The translations under genes were made by a program, and so were the position numbers. A DNA stretch of 64,000 nt from Sulfuricaulis limicola (GTDB lineage Bacteria; Pseudomonadota; Gammaproteobacteria; Acidiferrobacterales; Sulfurifustaceae). The notes beneath the pieces were generated by a model, which was not told where the DNA came from, searched no databases, and saw only the letters and a program-made list of their open reading frames with translations. The stretch is from the NCBI RefSeq assembly GCF_002355735.1, contig NZ_AP014879.1, positions 1,550,001-1,614,000 of the forward strand, read 5' to 3'. The number at the start of each line of letters is the position of its first letter. The stretch's first letter is position 1. Shown piece by piece: positions 21,119 to 29,035 of this stretch.

Positions 21119-23155
21119 CTAAAATCCAAGCTGCCGCCGCAGCATTAAAACGTCCCGCACATCCAGCGTGCCGTCGTTATTCATGTCGCCCAGGGTCAGG
21201 TCCCGGGCTCCCGGGACCTGCAACTGCCCCACGAATCGCATCAGCATCATCAGATCGGATACGTTGATCTGGTTATCCGGCACGCCGGACGGCGCCAGGT
21301 CTCCCTTGTTCGACAACTTCGGATTCGTGCCGTAGGTAATCTCCAGTCCGTCCGGCAAACCATCGCCATCGGTATCGGCCAACAGGGGATTGGTCCCGTG
21401 AGTGTTGACCTCCACCCCGTCCGTGAGTCCGTCGCCGTCGGTATCCGGGTTATACGGGTCTGTGTTGAGGGCGCTTTCCTGTGTGTTGGTCAGACCATCG
21501 CCGTCAATATCGGTATCACAGGCATCACCGATACCATCGCCGTCGAGATCAGCCTGGGTCGGGTTGTAAACCAGACGGCAATTGTCGACATCATGGTTGA
21601 ACCCGTCGCCATCGGCATCCAGGCTCATGCGTCCGTTTCCCGTGCGGTAATCGAATCCGGCTGTATTGACGTCCTTGGCGGTGCTGGTCAGAAGCCACCT
21701 TATCTGGGCCAGCGAGAAGCCGGGGTGTTGCGCCTTCAACAGCGCCACGGCGCCGCCCGCGTGCGGCGCGGAGGCAGAAGTGCCGTAGAATCCTGAAGAC
21801 AACGACGTACTGACGCCATCCGGTCCACTTATTTCCGGCTTGGCCCGGCCGTCCGTCGTCGGGCCCTCCGAGCTGTATCCTTCGGGAACATCGCTGAGAT
21901 TGGTCGCGCCCACGGCCAGCGTGCTTGAACAATCGGACGGTTGCGTCAGACTGCTGGCGGTGGTCTTGGTCCCCAATGCAGGACCGGTCGTGAACAGGGT
22001 CAGCCGCCGGTTGGCGGTCGCGCTGCTGATCTTGCGTACCACGATGTAATAGGTGCCGGTAACGGCCGGCACATAATTTGCGATCGCCTCGTAGGGATAG
22101 GGATACCAGGCCCCGCCCTTGCCCGACTGCCTGTTCAGCGAGGATGCCACCAGACTGCCACCGGCGCCGGGATCGCCAAGATAGAGCTCCAGGTCATAGT
22201 CTATGGTCGTGGTCGGATATGCCTCCCAGTTCATGTAGAGCGACACGGCGCTGCCCGCGGTCAGGCTGACGGTATTGTAATTCTGCCCGGCCGCGAACTC
22301 ATGCCGCAGGTTGCCGTCGGTGTCCGTGAAGGTGCCGAGATAATGCGCGGTACGGTAATTGCCCGCGGCGTTGGCCCACTGTATCCCGGCCGCCTCGGCG
22401 CGCGCGGTAATGTCGCACAAGGCGCCCGTGCCGTCGTAGAAAGCGGCATTGAACCACGACACCGAATGCACGATGACATCGGTCCCGGCCGCGATCATGT
22501 CGTCCACCGCCTGCGACAACTGCGTTTCGCTGCCAATCTTGGCCAGGCGCAACGCGGCGCCCGGCGCCATTTCATGCACGATCTCGGCGACGTTGGTCCC
22601 ATGCGTGCCGCCACCGGTACCGGTACCGGTGTAATCAGTAATGACCAGGCTGGCCGGGAGATCTCCCGAGGCCTGCGAATTGGTGTAGTTTGAGAATTGC
22701 AGATCGATGACGCCGATGGTCACACCCGCGCCTGTTTGACCGAGCGCCTGCATGTCCGCCGCGCCGGTCAGCGCCACCCCCTGCCCGGTCACGGCGGAGG
22801 GTTCGTGCGGATAGGGCAAGCGCAGCAGGGCTGTCTCCGGCAGGGAGCGGATCAGGGCTGACAGCTTTCCGGCGGGAACGGAAACCTCATGCAGGCGGTT
22901 CCAGCGATGACGCAACGCGCCGCCTTGTTTTGCAATCAATGACGATATGGGCGTCTCGGGACCGGCCTCGACAATAACGGTCACCGGTGCCGCGGCAGCG
23001 CCGGGCTCGCGTCCCGCGAGCTCCATCTTCAGCCGAATTTCGTGAGAATAGCGGGAGTCCGCCGCCGCGTCATGCACCAGCACCGACAACAGGCCGGCAA
23101 AAAGAATGGCAGCGCACAGCAGCGCAGATGAACGCCTGATAAACGCTGCTGCCAT
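21119..23155 (-). CDS. secreted subtilisin-like (S8) protease with TSP3 calcium repeats and dockerin-like C-terminus
   Basis: Signal peptide (SSALLCAAILFAGLLSVLV then HDAAAD). The catalytic triad is visible: Asp in TIGVIDLQF, His in GGTHGTNVAE, Ser in FYGTSASAPHAGGA. After the catalytic domain come thrombospondin type 3-like Asp-rich repeats (DGDGFNHDVDNC, DLDGDGIGDACD, DTDGDGLTDG, about residues 530-620). Next is a dockerin-like pair (NQINVSDLMMLMRFVGQ, then GDMNNDGTLDVRDVLMLRRQ) at the extreme end. The ATG at 23155 is chosen because GGAGGAGAAGG lies just upstream and the signal peptide follows at once; the longer open frame runs into the upstream gene's terminator. 678 residues. Confidence 0.88.
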   Translation of the reverse strand: MAAAFIRRSSALLCAAILFAGLLSVLVHDAAADSRYSHEIRLKMELAGREPGAAAAPVTVIVEAGPETPISSLIAKQGGALRHRWNRLHEVSVPAGKLSALIRSLPETALLRLPYPHEPSAVTGQGVALTGAADMQALGQTGAGVTIGVIDLQFSNYTNSQASGDLPASLVITDYTGTGTGGGTHGTNVAEIVHEMAPGAALRLAKIGSETQLSQAVDDMIAAGTDVIVHSVSWFNAAFYDGTGALCDITARAEAAGIQWANAAGNYRTAHYLGTFTDTDGNLRHEFAAGQNYNTVSLTAGSAVSLYMNWEAYPTTTIDYDLELYLGDPGAGGSLVASSLNRQSGKGGAWYPYPYEAIANYVPAVTGTYYIVVRKISSATANRRLTLFTTGPALGTKTTASSLTQPSDCSSTLAVGATNLSDVPEGYSSEGPTTDGRAKPEISGPDGVSTSLSSGFYGTSASAPHAGGAVALLKAQHPGFSLAQIRWLLTSTAKDVNTAGFDYRTGNGRMSLDADGDGFNHDVDNCRLVYNPTQADLDGDGIGDACDTDIDGDGLTNTQESALNTDPYNPDTDGDGLTDGVEVNTHGTNPLLADTDGDGLPDGLEITYGTNPKLSNKGDLAPSGVPDNQINVSDLMMLMRFVGQLQVPGARDLTLGDMNNDGTLDVRDVLMLRRQLGF

Positions 23156-23296
23156 CCTTCTCCTCCGGATAAAACAATCGGCCAGAAGCCAGCTCTCATG
23201 CGGCATTTTCATGCGTGGCCGGCATGCACACGATCGGTGCTTCCTTATGTTACTGCTCCCGATTTCTCGTGCTGCTTCGCGCTCTCCTGAAAGCAA

Positions 23297-23329
23297 AACG
23301 GCGGGGCACAAATCCTGTGCCCCGCCGTT
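23297..23329 (-). terminator. intrinsic terminator of the 23412-23978 gene
   Basis: A perfect 14-bp stem (AACGGCGGGGCACA / TGTGCCCCGCCGTT) with a 5-nt loop. On the minus strand the stem is followed by TTTTGCTTTC. It lies 83 bp past the stop of the PEP-CTERM gene and before the start of the subtilisin gene. Confidence 0.85.
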
Positions 23330-23411
23330 CCATACTCCCCATCCAAAATTCCTTCTTCAGGCAGGTCGGCCCATGAACCGGGATAACCCGACAAAAGATT
23401 ATATTTGAATT

Positions 23412-23978
23412 TTACTGATTATTTTTTCTGCGCCGGGCGATACCCGCCAGACCAAGCAAGCCGGAGCCAAACAACCACGCTGCTGCCGGCACGGGTATCG
23501 GAGCCGGAGCCACGGTGAGGCTCATGCTGGTCCACTGTCCCAGCAATTGGTCATAGTCATCAAAAAACAGGAACGATGAATTGAAGCTTGGCGAACCGGT
23601 TTTCTGGAAATCGAAATCATACAGAGACCCGGCGGTGAAAGTCAGGGAAGGCCCAAGCCCCGAGCCATAACCATTGTCATCGGTCGCGTAAACGAACGTT
23701 CCGTTGAGGTTAATGCTCATGGTATTGCCGGTGCCGGTAGCGAAGGAAACCGTGCCGGTTTCGCTGCCGATGGTTCCCAAGTCTGCCGTAAAGGTGCCGG
23801 TAGCGGTAACGCTTTCACCGACCGTCAGGTTGTAGGCGTTGGGTGACCATTCATCACCGCTCAGCACATCGCCCGTGATCGTGAAGTTATAGGTGGTTGA
23901 AACGGCGTGAGCCGCAGGCGCTGCACAGAATAATGCCAAGGTCGCCGCCAATCCTGAGAAGGTTTTATTCATCTTCAT
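23412..23978 (-). CDS. small PEP-CTERM surface protein
   Basis: Signal peptide MKMNKTFSGLAATLALFCAA (cut near AHAV), then about 130 residues of Ser/Thr/Gly-rich beta-type sequence (TTYNFTITGDVLSGDEW, TGTVSFATGTGNTMSINLNG). The sorting tail is PVPAAAWLFGSGLLGLAGIA then RRRKNN. The body is unrelated to the NFTMLD family. The ATG at 23978 has GGAGAG about 9 bp upstream; the longer open frame lacks a ribosome site. It is followed by a strong intrinsic terminator and lies 64 bp downstream of the Cys-rich secreted protein gene. Confidence 0.88.
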   Translation of the reverse strand: MKMNKTFSGLAATLALFCAAPAAHAVSTTYNFTITGDVLSGDEWSPNAYNLTVGESVTATGTFTADLGTIGSETGTVSFATGTGNTMSINLNGTFVYATDDNGYGSGLGPSLTFTAGSLYDFDFQKTGSPSFNSSFLFFDDYDQLLGQWTSMSLTVAPAPIPVPAAAWLFGSGLLGLAGIARRRKNNQ

Positions 23979-24042
23979 AATAAGACTCTCCGTCCTGTGG
24001 TCCTGGTGCAAACGTTATGAACTTTTTAATTAAATTATTAAA

Positions 24043-24600
24043 TTAAAGCCCTACAGCCGAACAAGCGCTGCTTACCGCCGCATAACAGGCGGCAGCCTCG
24101 GGTGCGGTAATGTTGAAACTCCTGATCACCGTTGGCGCCACGTTCAGATCGATATAACGGCAACGTTCCCGGCTTACGGTCGTATCCGACTCGGCAAAAT
24201 GAGTTCTGGGCGCATTGTCGATGATCTGGATTCTGTTCGTGGCGCGCATGCAGGCCGCCGCCATGTTGTCGGCCGTGATGGAAGCCAGTTCGGCATCGCT
24301 CCAGCATGGGCAGGGGATCTTCACGCAAGGCATGTCGGGATCGCTTGCCTGTTTCTTCTTGTTGTAATTGGCAAGTATCTTGGAATTGACGGGTTCTTTT
24401 TCAAAAGTGTCCAGATCCTGCGCCTCGCAATAGGCGACGCACAGACCGTACAGACCCGGCGTTGCATTCGTCTTCAACACGTCGCACACGCCTTCATTGG
24501 CCGGGGTGGTGCCATCCGGCGTTTCAGCCATGGCAGGAGCCAGGATAGCGAGCCCCGCGATAAAAAATGCACCCACCAGAGCAAACGATATTTTTTTCAT
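24043..24600 (-). CDS. small exported Cys-rich protein of unknown function
   Basis: MKKISFALVGAFFIAGLAIL and a signal peptidase site near AMAE indicate export. The 160-residue mature part carries ten cysteines: GVCDVL, GLYGLCVAYCEAQDLD, PCVKIPCPCW, AACMRA, ERCRY, AACYAA and SSACSAV. They are likely disulfide-bonded in the periplasm or outside the cell. No sorting tail. I do not recognise a named domain. The ATG at 24600 has GGAGAG 6 bp upstream; a GTG at 24606 is also in frame. It is probably co-transcribed with the PEP-CTERM gene 64 bp downstream. Confidence 0.78.
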   Translation of the reverse strand: MKKISFALVGAFFIAGLAILAPAMAETPDGTTPANEGVCDVLKTNATPGLYGLCVAYCEAQDLDTFEKEPVNSKILANYNKKKQASDPDMPCVKIPCPCWSDAELASITADNMAAACMRATNRIQIIDNAPRTHFAESDTTVSRERCRYIDLNVAPTVIRSFNITAPEAAACYAAVSSACSAVGL

Positions 24601-24786
24601 ATGCACTCTCCACGCCCAGGGCGCTTGCCCGTTTCTTCGTTGTTCCCGTTGTTTCTTCCGACTCTGTTGAATCCGAACAAAAAACGGCAGAGAGCAAAAA
24701 CCGCACCCTCTGTCATTTAAAATTTCCCCAAAATATTATTGTTTAATTCTCCTCCGAACTCCGAATACGATTTCGGACAAGCGTAT

Positions 24787-24812
24787 GGGTGCGGTCCTTG
24801 CGGACCGCACCC
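24787..24812. terminator. perfect hairpin downstream of the 24895-25722 gene
   Basis: An 11-bp perfect stem (GGGTGCGGTCC / GGACCGCACCC) with a 4-nt loop, 83 bp beyond the stop of the minus-strand PEP-CTERM gene. There is no clear U-tract on either strand, so it may stabilise the 3' end or terminate weakly. Confidence 0.55.
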
Positions 24813-24894
24813 ACCACCTTACCGATTATTATTATTCCTCATGGACCGTTACAGGATTTGCTCTGACGGATTCAGCTCGTCAGACAATTCCCGT

Positions 24895-25722
24895 TTAGGC
24901 CTTCTTCTTGCGACGGGCGATACCAACCAGGCCGAGCAGGCCCGAGCCGAACAGCCACACCGCGGCCGGCACCGGGATAACGGCATCCGGGGTTGCGGTC
25001 ATGTTGGCGTTGAAGTTGGCGTTGAAGTTCTGGAACGGTCCGCCGGTCGGCATGGGGATACCCATGACGCCGTCAGCGTTGCCGTCGGCCGACGCCAGCA
25101 TCCACACCGTGGAGCCGGCCGGCTTGTTGGTGGCAAGACCACCCACATAGCCCGGGCCATCCCACAGACAGTTCTGAGTGGTCGCCGAGGCGGTGGAATC
25201 GCAGCCGCTGATGTTCGAGCTGCGGGCGATGCCGGGGCCGAACATGCTGCCCGGGTTGGCCACCACGAACACGTCAATGTTCTTGGCGGTGTTCCAATCG
25301 AAGAGCATGTGCATGCCGATCTGGCCAGCGCCGACGGTCGCGTTCAGGAAGCCAGTCTCAGCCGCGCCGCCACCCAGGGTGACATCGAAGCTGTAGCTGC
25401 CCGGCGTGAACACCTGGATGTCATGCGCGGTCCAGGTATGACCGAAGAAACCCGTGGTTGACGACGCGGTCACGTTCGACCCGCTGCCCGGGCCGGTGTA
25501 GTCCGAGCTGGACGTGTAGCCGTTGCCGTCCCACGTCATGGCCACGTCGTTGGTGCCGCCGACGGTGTAGCCACCGGCATCCAACATGGTGAAGTTGGCG
25601 CGGTCAGTGGAAAAGTCAAAAGCGCCGTACAGGTTCGTGACGAGCGCGGCCTGAGCGGCCGGCGCGCCAAAAGCGAGCACGATGCTGGAAGCAATAAGCG
25701 ACTTCTTGATCATAGGATTCAT
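24895..25722 (-). CDS. PEP-CTERM surface protein, NFTMLD family (subtype A), with sigma-54 promoter
   Basis: Signal peptide MNPMIKKSLIASSIVLAFGA (cut near AQAA). The body has TDRANFTMLDAGGYTVGGTN, SSSDYTGPGSGSNVTASSTT, GPGIARSSNISGCDSTA and NCLWDGPGYVGG. The sorting tail is VIPVPAAVWLFGSGLLGLVG then IARRKKKA. It is closely related to the three-gene array at 41105-43805. GGAGGAAGG precedes the ATG. The only perfect -24/-12 promoter found in this window lies 163 bp upstream, which fits control by the RpoN activator PrsR encoded at 56483-57835. Function of the body unknown; 275 residues. Confidence 0.92.
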   Translation of the reverse strand: MNPMIKKSLIASSIVLAFGAPAAQAALVTNLYGAFDFSTDRANFTMLDAGGYTVGGTNDVAMTWDGNGYTSSSDYTGPGSGSNVTASSTTGFFGHTWTAHDIQVFTPGSYSFDVTLGGGAAETGFLNATVGAGQIGMHMLFDWNTAKNIDVFVVANPGSMFGPGIARSSNISGCDSTASATTQNCLWDGPGYVGGLATNKPAGSTVWMLASADGNADGVMGIPMPTGGPFQNFNANFNANMTATPDAVIPVPAAVWLFGSGLLGLVGIARRKKKA

Positions 25723-25884
25723 TAACCTTCCTCCAGTTAAAACACAGTTTTATCGAACACAAATTACGCTTTTCAAAATGCACAGCATGTTTTTACGTAA
25801 AAACCGCGTCCGGACTTACACGCAACCCCTCGCCTAAGAAAAAGCTTGGCACTGCGAGCAGTGTCCTTTCCGCCTCTGCCTAAA

Positions 25885-25900
25885 TGCAATCCATGTGCCA
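25885..25900 (-). promoter_or_regulatory. sigma-54 (RpoN) -24/-12 promoter
   Basis: The minus strand reads TGGCACATGGATTGCA, an exact match to the consensus TGGCAC-N5-TTGCA with the GG-N10-GC spacing. Expected transcription start is near 25873, giving a leader of about 150 nt before the PEP-CTERM start at 25722. A sigma-54 activator, PrsR, is encoded in the same window. Confidence 0.85.
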
Positions 25901-26022
25901 CATAATTTATACAATTAAATTCATATAGTTATGTCACATTTCGGGTTTGCCTGATTCAAGAATGTAAATAATACCGACAGATATGCTGTGTCGAATGGGC
26001 CTATAAATCCATTACATCAGTT

Positions 26023-26039
26023 GCGTCAGCCCCTGATGC
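26023..26039. promoter_or_regulatory. candidate upstream activator site for the sigma-54 promoter
   Basis: Imperfect inverted repeat GCGTCAG-CCC-CTGATGC, about 125-140 bp upstream of the -24/-12 box, the usual distance for a bacterial enhancer-binding protein. A second candidate (CGACA-N9-TGTCG, 25975-25993) is nearer. Neither is proven to bind PrsR. Confidence 0.3.
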
Positions 26040-26427
26040 ATGGCTGAATACTCGGCATGCCAAGCGCAAAATACATTAAATAATAATTTATTCAATAAGT
26101 TAAATGCAGCCGACAGCGCGCCGGAACCACAATGGACCAAATACATAAAGGCCCTATGGATCTGTAAAGTCTACCGACTTATTTTCCTGAAACATACACA
26201 ACATTATGTTTTTACAAAGTAAAATGACAATTACTGGGGCATTATCAGGAGCTACCCGATAGCATCCGCATCCGGAATTCATTTCAGCGATCAGCCTGCC
26301 CGGGGAACACAGCTACGCGATCTGGCCAAGTGTGAACTGATCCGGAGAGCCGCGTCGATCTTTTGGGATAGTATCCGACTGCACAGCGATACCGCGTGCC
26401 GCAATAAACAGAAACAGGGGTAATGTC

Positions 26428-27015
26428 ATGACGCAGGATGTATTGCCTGACGATGTGCGGAAGGGGCGCGCGAAGGACCTGCTCAGCCAGGGTCGCCTGG
26501 AAGAAGCGCGCGCCTTGCTGGCCGAGCTTTGCCAGGGCGATCAGCGCGACGTGGAGGCCTGGATCATGTACAGCGCCGCCTGCGCACATCTCGGAAACTT
26601 CGAGGACGTCATCACGGCGTGCCGCCGGGCGCTCGCCATCCAGCCGGACTATCTGCCGGCGCTGACCAACCTCGCCAGCGCTTCGGCGGCTCTGGGACGG
26701 CACGCCGAAGCCGCCGCTCAATTCGGCGATGTCCTGAGGTTTGCCCCGGACAACCCCGCGGTGCTCAATAATTACGCCCATGCCCTGATCCTCGCGGGCC
26801 GCGCCGGGGAAGCACGGGCTGCGCTGGAAAATGCCGTGCGCCTGCAACCGTATTACGCGGAGGCGCATTACAACCTGGCGATTCTGCTGGATCAGATCGG
26901 ACTGCCGGCGGAAGCCTTGCGCGAATACGAACAGGCGGCGACGCTGAAACCGGGCCTGCCCCGGCTCGAAGAACGCATGGCCCAGCTGCGGCAGTCCGCC
27001 GGACGCATGGCATGA
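26428..27015 (+). CDS. small TPR-repeat protein
   Basis: 195 residues made almost entirely of tetratricopeptide repeats (KDLLSQGRLEEARALLAELC, LGNFEDVITACRRALAIQPD, LPALTNLASASAALGRHAEA, AGRAGEARAALENAVRLQPY and EAHYNLAILLDQIGLPAEAL). No signal peptide and no enzymatic domain, so it is a likely cytoplasmic scaffold. Its repeats resemble the TPR halves of the neighbouring glycosyltransferases, sulfotransferase and methyltransferases. It converges with the GT41 gene (7-bp gap) and opens the modification island. The start ATG follows AGGGG by a few bases. Confidence 0.82.
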   Translation: MTQDVLPDDVRKGRAKDLLSQGRLEEARALLAELCQGDQRDVEAWIMYSAACAHLGNFEDVITACRRALAIQPDYLPALTNLASASAALGRHAEAAAQFGDVLRFAPDNPAVLNNYAHALILAGRAGEARAALENAVRLQPYYAEAHYNLAILLDQIGLPAEALREYEQAATLKPGLPRLEERMAQLRQSAGRMA

Positions 27016-27022
27016 ACCGGTC

Positions 27023-28915
27023 TCATCCTCCCGCCGTGTCGCGAACTCCCGTCCGCATCGCTTCATAAGCCGACTCCACCGTCCGCGCATAATCCCCGGC
27101 CGCGCACAGGCGCGACTGTTTGACGCGTTCGCGCAACTGTGCGCGGAGCCCGGCCAATTTTGCGCCATCGGCCGCGAGTTCGCGCCCTGTCGCGACATAG
27201 CGCTCGGGTGTGTCCGCGATCCATTCCGGAAATCCCGCCGCCGTCAGCAGGCTCGCCCCCACGCGCGCGCTGTGGCGATCGCCGCACAGGCTGACGACAG
27301 GCACGCCCATCCACAGCGCCTCGCAGGTTGTCGTGGTGCCGTTGTACGGAAACGTGTCCAGCGCCAGGTCGATGCGGGAATAGGCACCGAGATGACCGGC
27401 GTCATCCGGAATGTAGCCGATCAGGTCGAGACGCTCACCGGGAATTCCGGCCTCCGCAAACAGAGCCTGATAGCGTTCGCGCGTGGACCGGTCGGTCAAC
27501 GAAGGATTCTTCAGGACCAGCCGGCTGCCCGGCACAGCAAGTAACAGTCTCGCCCACAGCGCGATGACCTCCGGATTGACCTTGGCCAGATTGTTGAACG
27601 AACCGAAGGTGACGAAACCGTTCGTCTCGCATGGCGACCGTGCCGGCGGCGGCGCGTTCTCCGGCGGCCGGTAGCACAGGAAACATCCGGGCAGACGATA
27701 CAGCGATTCGGTGCAAAACCGCTCCGCGCCCGGCGGATCGGCGATGGCGTCGGAGAGGCGATAATCCATCCCGGTGACGCCGGTCGTATCGGGATAACCG
27801 ATAAAAGACACTTGCACCGGCGCTGCCCGGGATGCAAAGACGGTGAGCCGGTTGCCGGAGGTATGGCCGTTGAGGTCCACCAGGATGTCAATCGCATCAT
27901 CGGCGATGGCGCGCGACAACTGTGCATCGTCCATGTCGGCGACATCGCGCCAGCGATGCGCCAGACGCCGCAGCCGCCCGGTGGTGTCATCGGCTTCCTT
28001 GTGCGAGAAATAACAGGTGATTTCGTAACGCGCGGGATCGTGATGCGCCAGCAGCGGTTCGATGAAATAGGCCACCGAGTGCTTGCGCAGGTCCGCGGAC
28101 ACATAACCGATGCGCAGGCGCGCCGACCGTTCGCCGGCGGCCGCGATCGGCCCCGGCGCGGACGCGGGAACCGGGCGCGCCACGTTGCCCGGCCATTGGC
28201 GGTGGCGCTCCAGCAGCTCCACTGGATCCTGCCCGGCAAGATAATGCAGCGTGAGCAACATACTGGAATGGATGCGCGCATTGCGCGGTTCCAGCTTCAG
28301 CGCCGCGTCGAAATACTCGATGGATTCGCGGTATTTTCCCTGCATGCACAACGCCGCGGCCGCATTCTCCTGGATTTCGGCGAGCCGCGGATGCTTCAGA
28401 CGGATCGCCTTGTCGTAGGCGTTGATGGCGGCCTCGTAACGGCCCAGCGTCTGCATCGCGGACCCGTACACGGCGTAAAACTCGGCGTTGCCGGGCTGAT
28501 AGCGCAGTATTCCGCGAAACACCTCCTCCGCTTCCTCGTAACGGTGCAGCGCCGCGAGGACATGCCCGAGACTCGTGGCCGCGCCTTCGTGCCGCGGATT
28601 CAGCGCGAGTGTCCGGCGCAGGGCGGTCACGGACTTTTCCAGCTGACGCGTGTCACGCAGCGCAATGCCAAGGTTGTACCAGGCGCCGACATGCCGCGGA
28701 TTCAGCTCCACCGCCTTCGAACAGCAGGCCACGGCCTCGTCGTGCCGCTTGAGCATGCCGTTGATGGCGCCGAGCGTGTGCCAGCAGTCGGCATCGGTTT
28801 TGAGCCCGGCGCAGACCTGCTGATACACCAGCCGCGCCTCGTCGAAGCGGCGGGCGGCGATGAGGTCCTTGCCGAGCTTGAGCTTGGAGCGCAGAAGGAT
28901 ATCGGTCTGGGACAT
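27023..28915 (-). CDS. TPR-containing GT41 (O-GlcNAc transferase/SPINDLY-like) glycosyltransferase
   Basis: Residues 1 to about 235 are TPRs (LGAINGMLKRHDEAVACCSK, NLGIALRDTRQLEKSVTALR and others). From about residue 266 comes the OGT catalytic region: LRIGYVSADLRKHSVAYFIE, ILVDLNGHTSGNRLTVFASR, APVQVSFIGYPDTTGVTGMD, VTFGSFNNLAKVNPEVIALW, and the nucleotide-sugar loop DTFPYNGTTTTCEALWMGVP followed by GDRHSARVGAS. Family knowledge: these enzymes transfer a sugar from a nucleotide donor to Ser/Thr of proteins chosen by the TPR groove; donor and target here are unknown. 630 residues. It is downstream of the TPR-methyltransferase gene (120 bp gap), same strand. Confidence 0.9.
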   Translation of the reverse strand: MSQTDILLRSKLKLGKDLIAARRFDEARLVYQQVCAGLKTDADCWHTLGAINGMLKRHDEAVACCSKAVELNPRHVGAWYNLGIALRDTRQLEKSVTALRRTLALNPRHEGAATSLGHVLAALHRYEEAEEVFRGILRYQPGNAEFYAVYGSAMQTLGRYEAAINAYDKAIRLKHPRLAEIQENAAAALCMQGKYRESIEYFDAALKLEPRNARIHSSMLLTLHYLAGQDPVELLERHRQWPGNVARPVPASAPGPIAAAGERSARLRIGYVSADLRKHSVAYFIEPLLAHHDPARYEITCYFSHKEADDTTGRLRRLAHRWRDVADMDDAQLSRAIADDAIDILVDLNGHTSGNRLTVFASRAAPVQVSFIGYPDTTGVTGMDYRLSDAIADPPGAERFCTESLYRLPGCFLCYRPPENAPPPARSPCETNGFVTFGSFNNLAKVNPEVIALWARLLLAVPGSRLVLKNPSLTDRSTRERYQALFAEAGIPGERLDLIGYIPDDAGHLGAYSRIDLALDTFPYNGTTTTCEALWMGVPVVSLCGDRHSARVGASLLTAAGFPEWIADTPERYVATGRELAADGAKLAGLRAQLRERVKQSRLCAAGDYARTVESAYEAMRTGVRDTAGG

Positions 28916-29035
28916 GTATCAGGATGGCATCGGTGGCGCCGGCGGCATGGTCGTGGTCATGAGACTTCAGCCGTTTCGACGCATGCGACGGCCCGGATTC
29001 CCGGCCCGCGCCGTTCCGGCAGCCGTCGCGCGGCG

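Larger units (their letters stand above)
25723..26427. other. 705-bp divergent, AT-rich regulatory region
   Basis: Separates the minus-strand PEP-CTERM gene from the plus-strand TPR gene. It holds a perfect sigma-54 box (25885-25900), a palindrome CACTGCGAGCAGTG (25850-25863) inside the predicted leader, and two upstream inverted repeats (CGACA/TGTCG at 25975-25993; GCGTCAG/CTGATGC at 26023-26039). The stretch 25900-26240 is visibly AT-rich compared with the coding DNA around it. No convincing gene was seen. Confidence 0.6.

Noticed and set aside
25848-25862. Plus-strand TGGCACTGCGAGCAG as a second sigma-54 promoter for the TPR gene
   Set aside because: The -12 element (TTGCA) is absent; the match comes from the palindrome itself.
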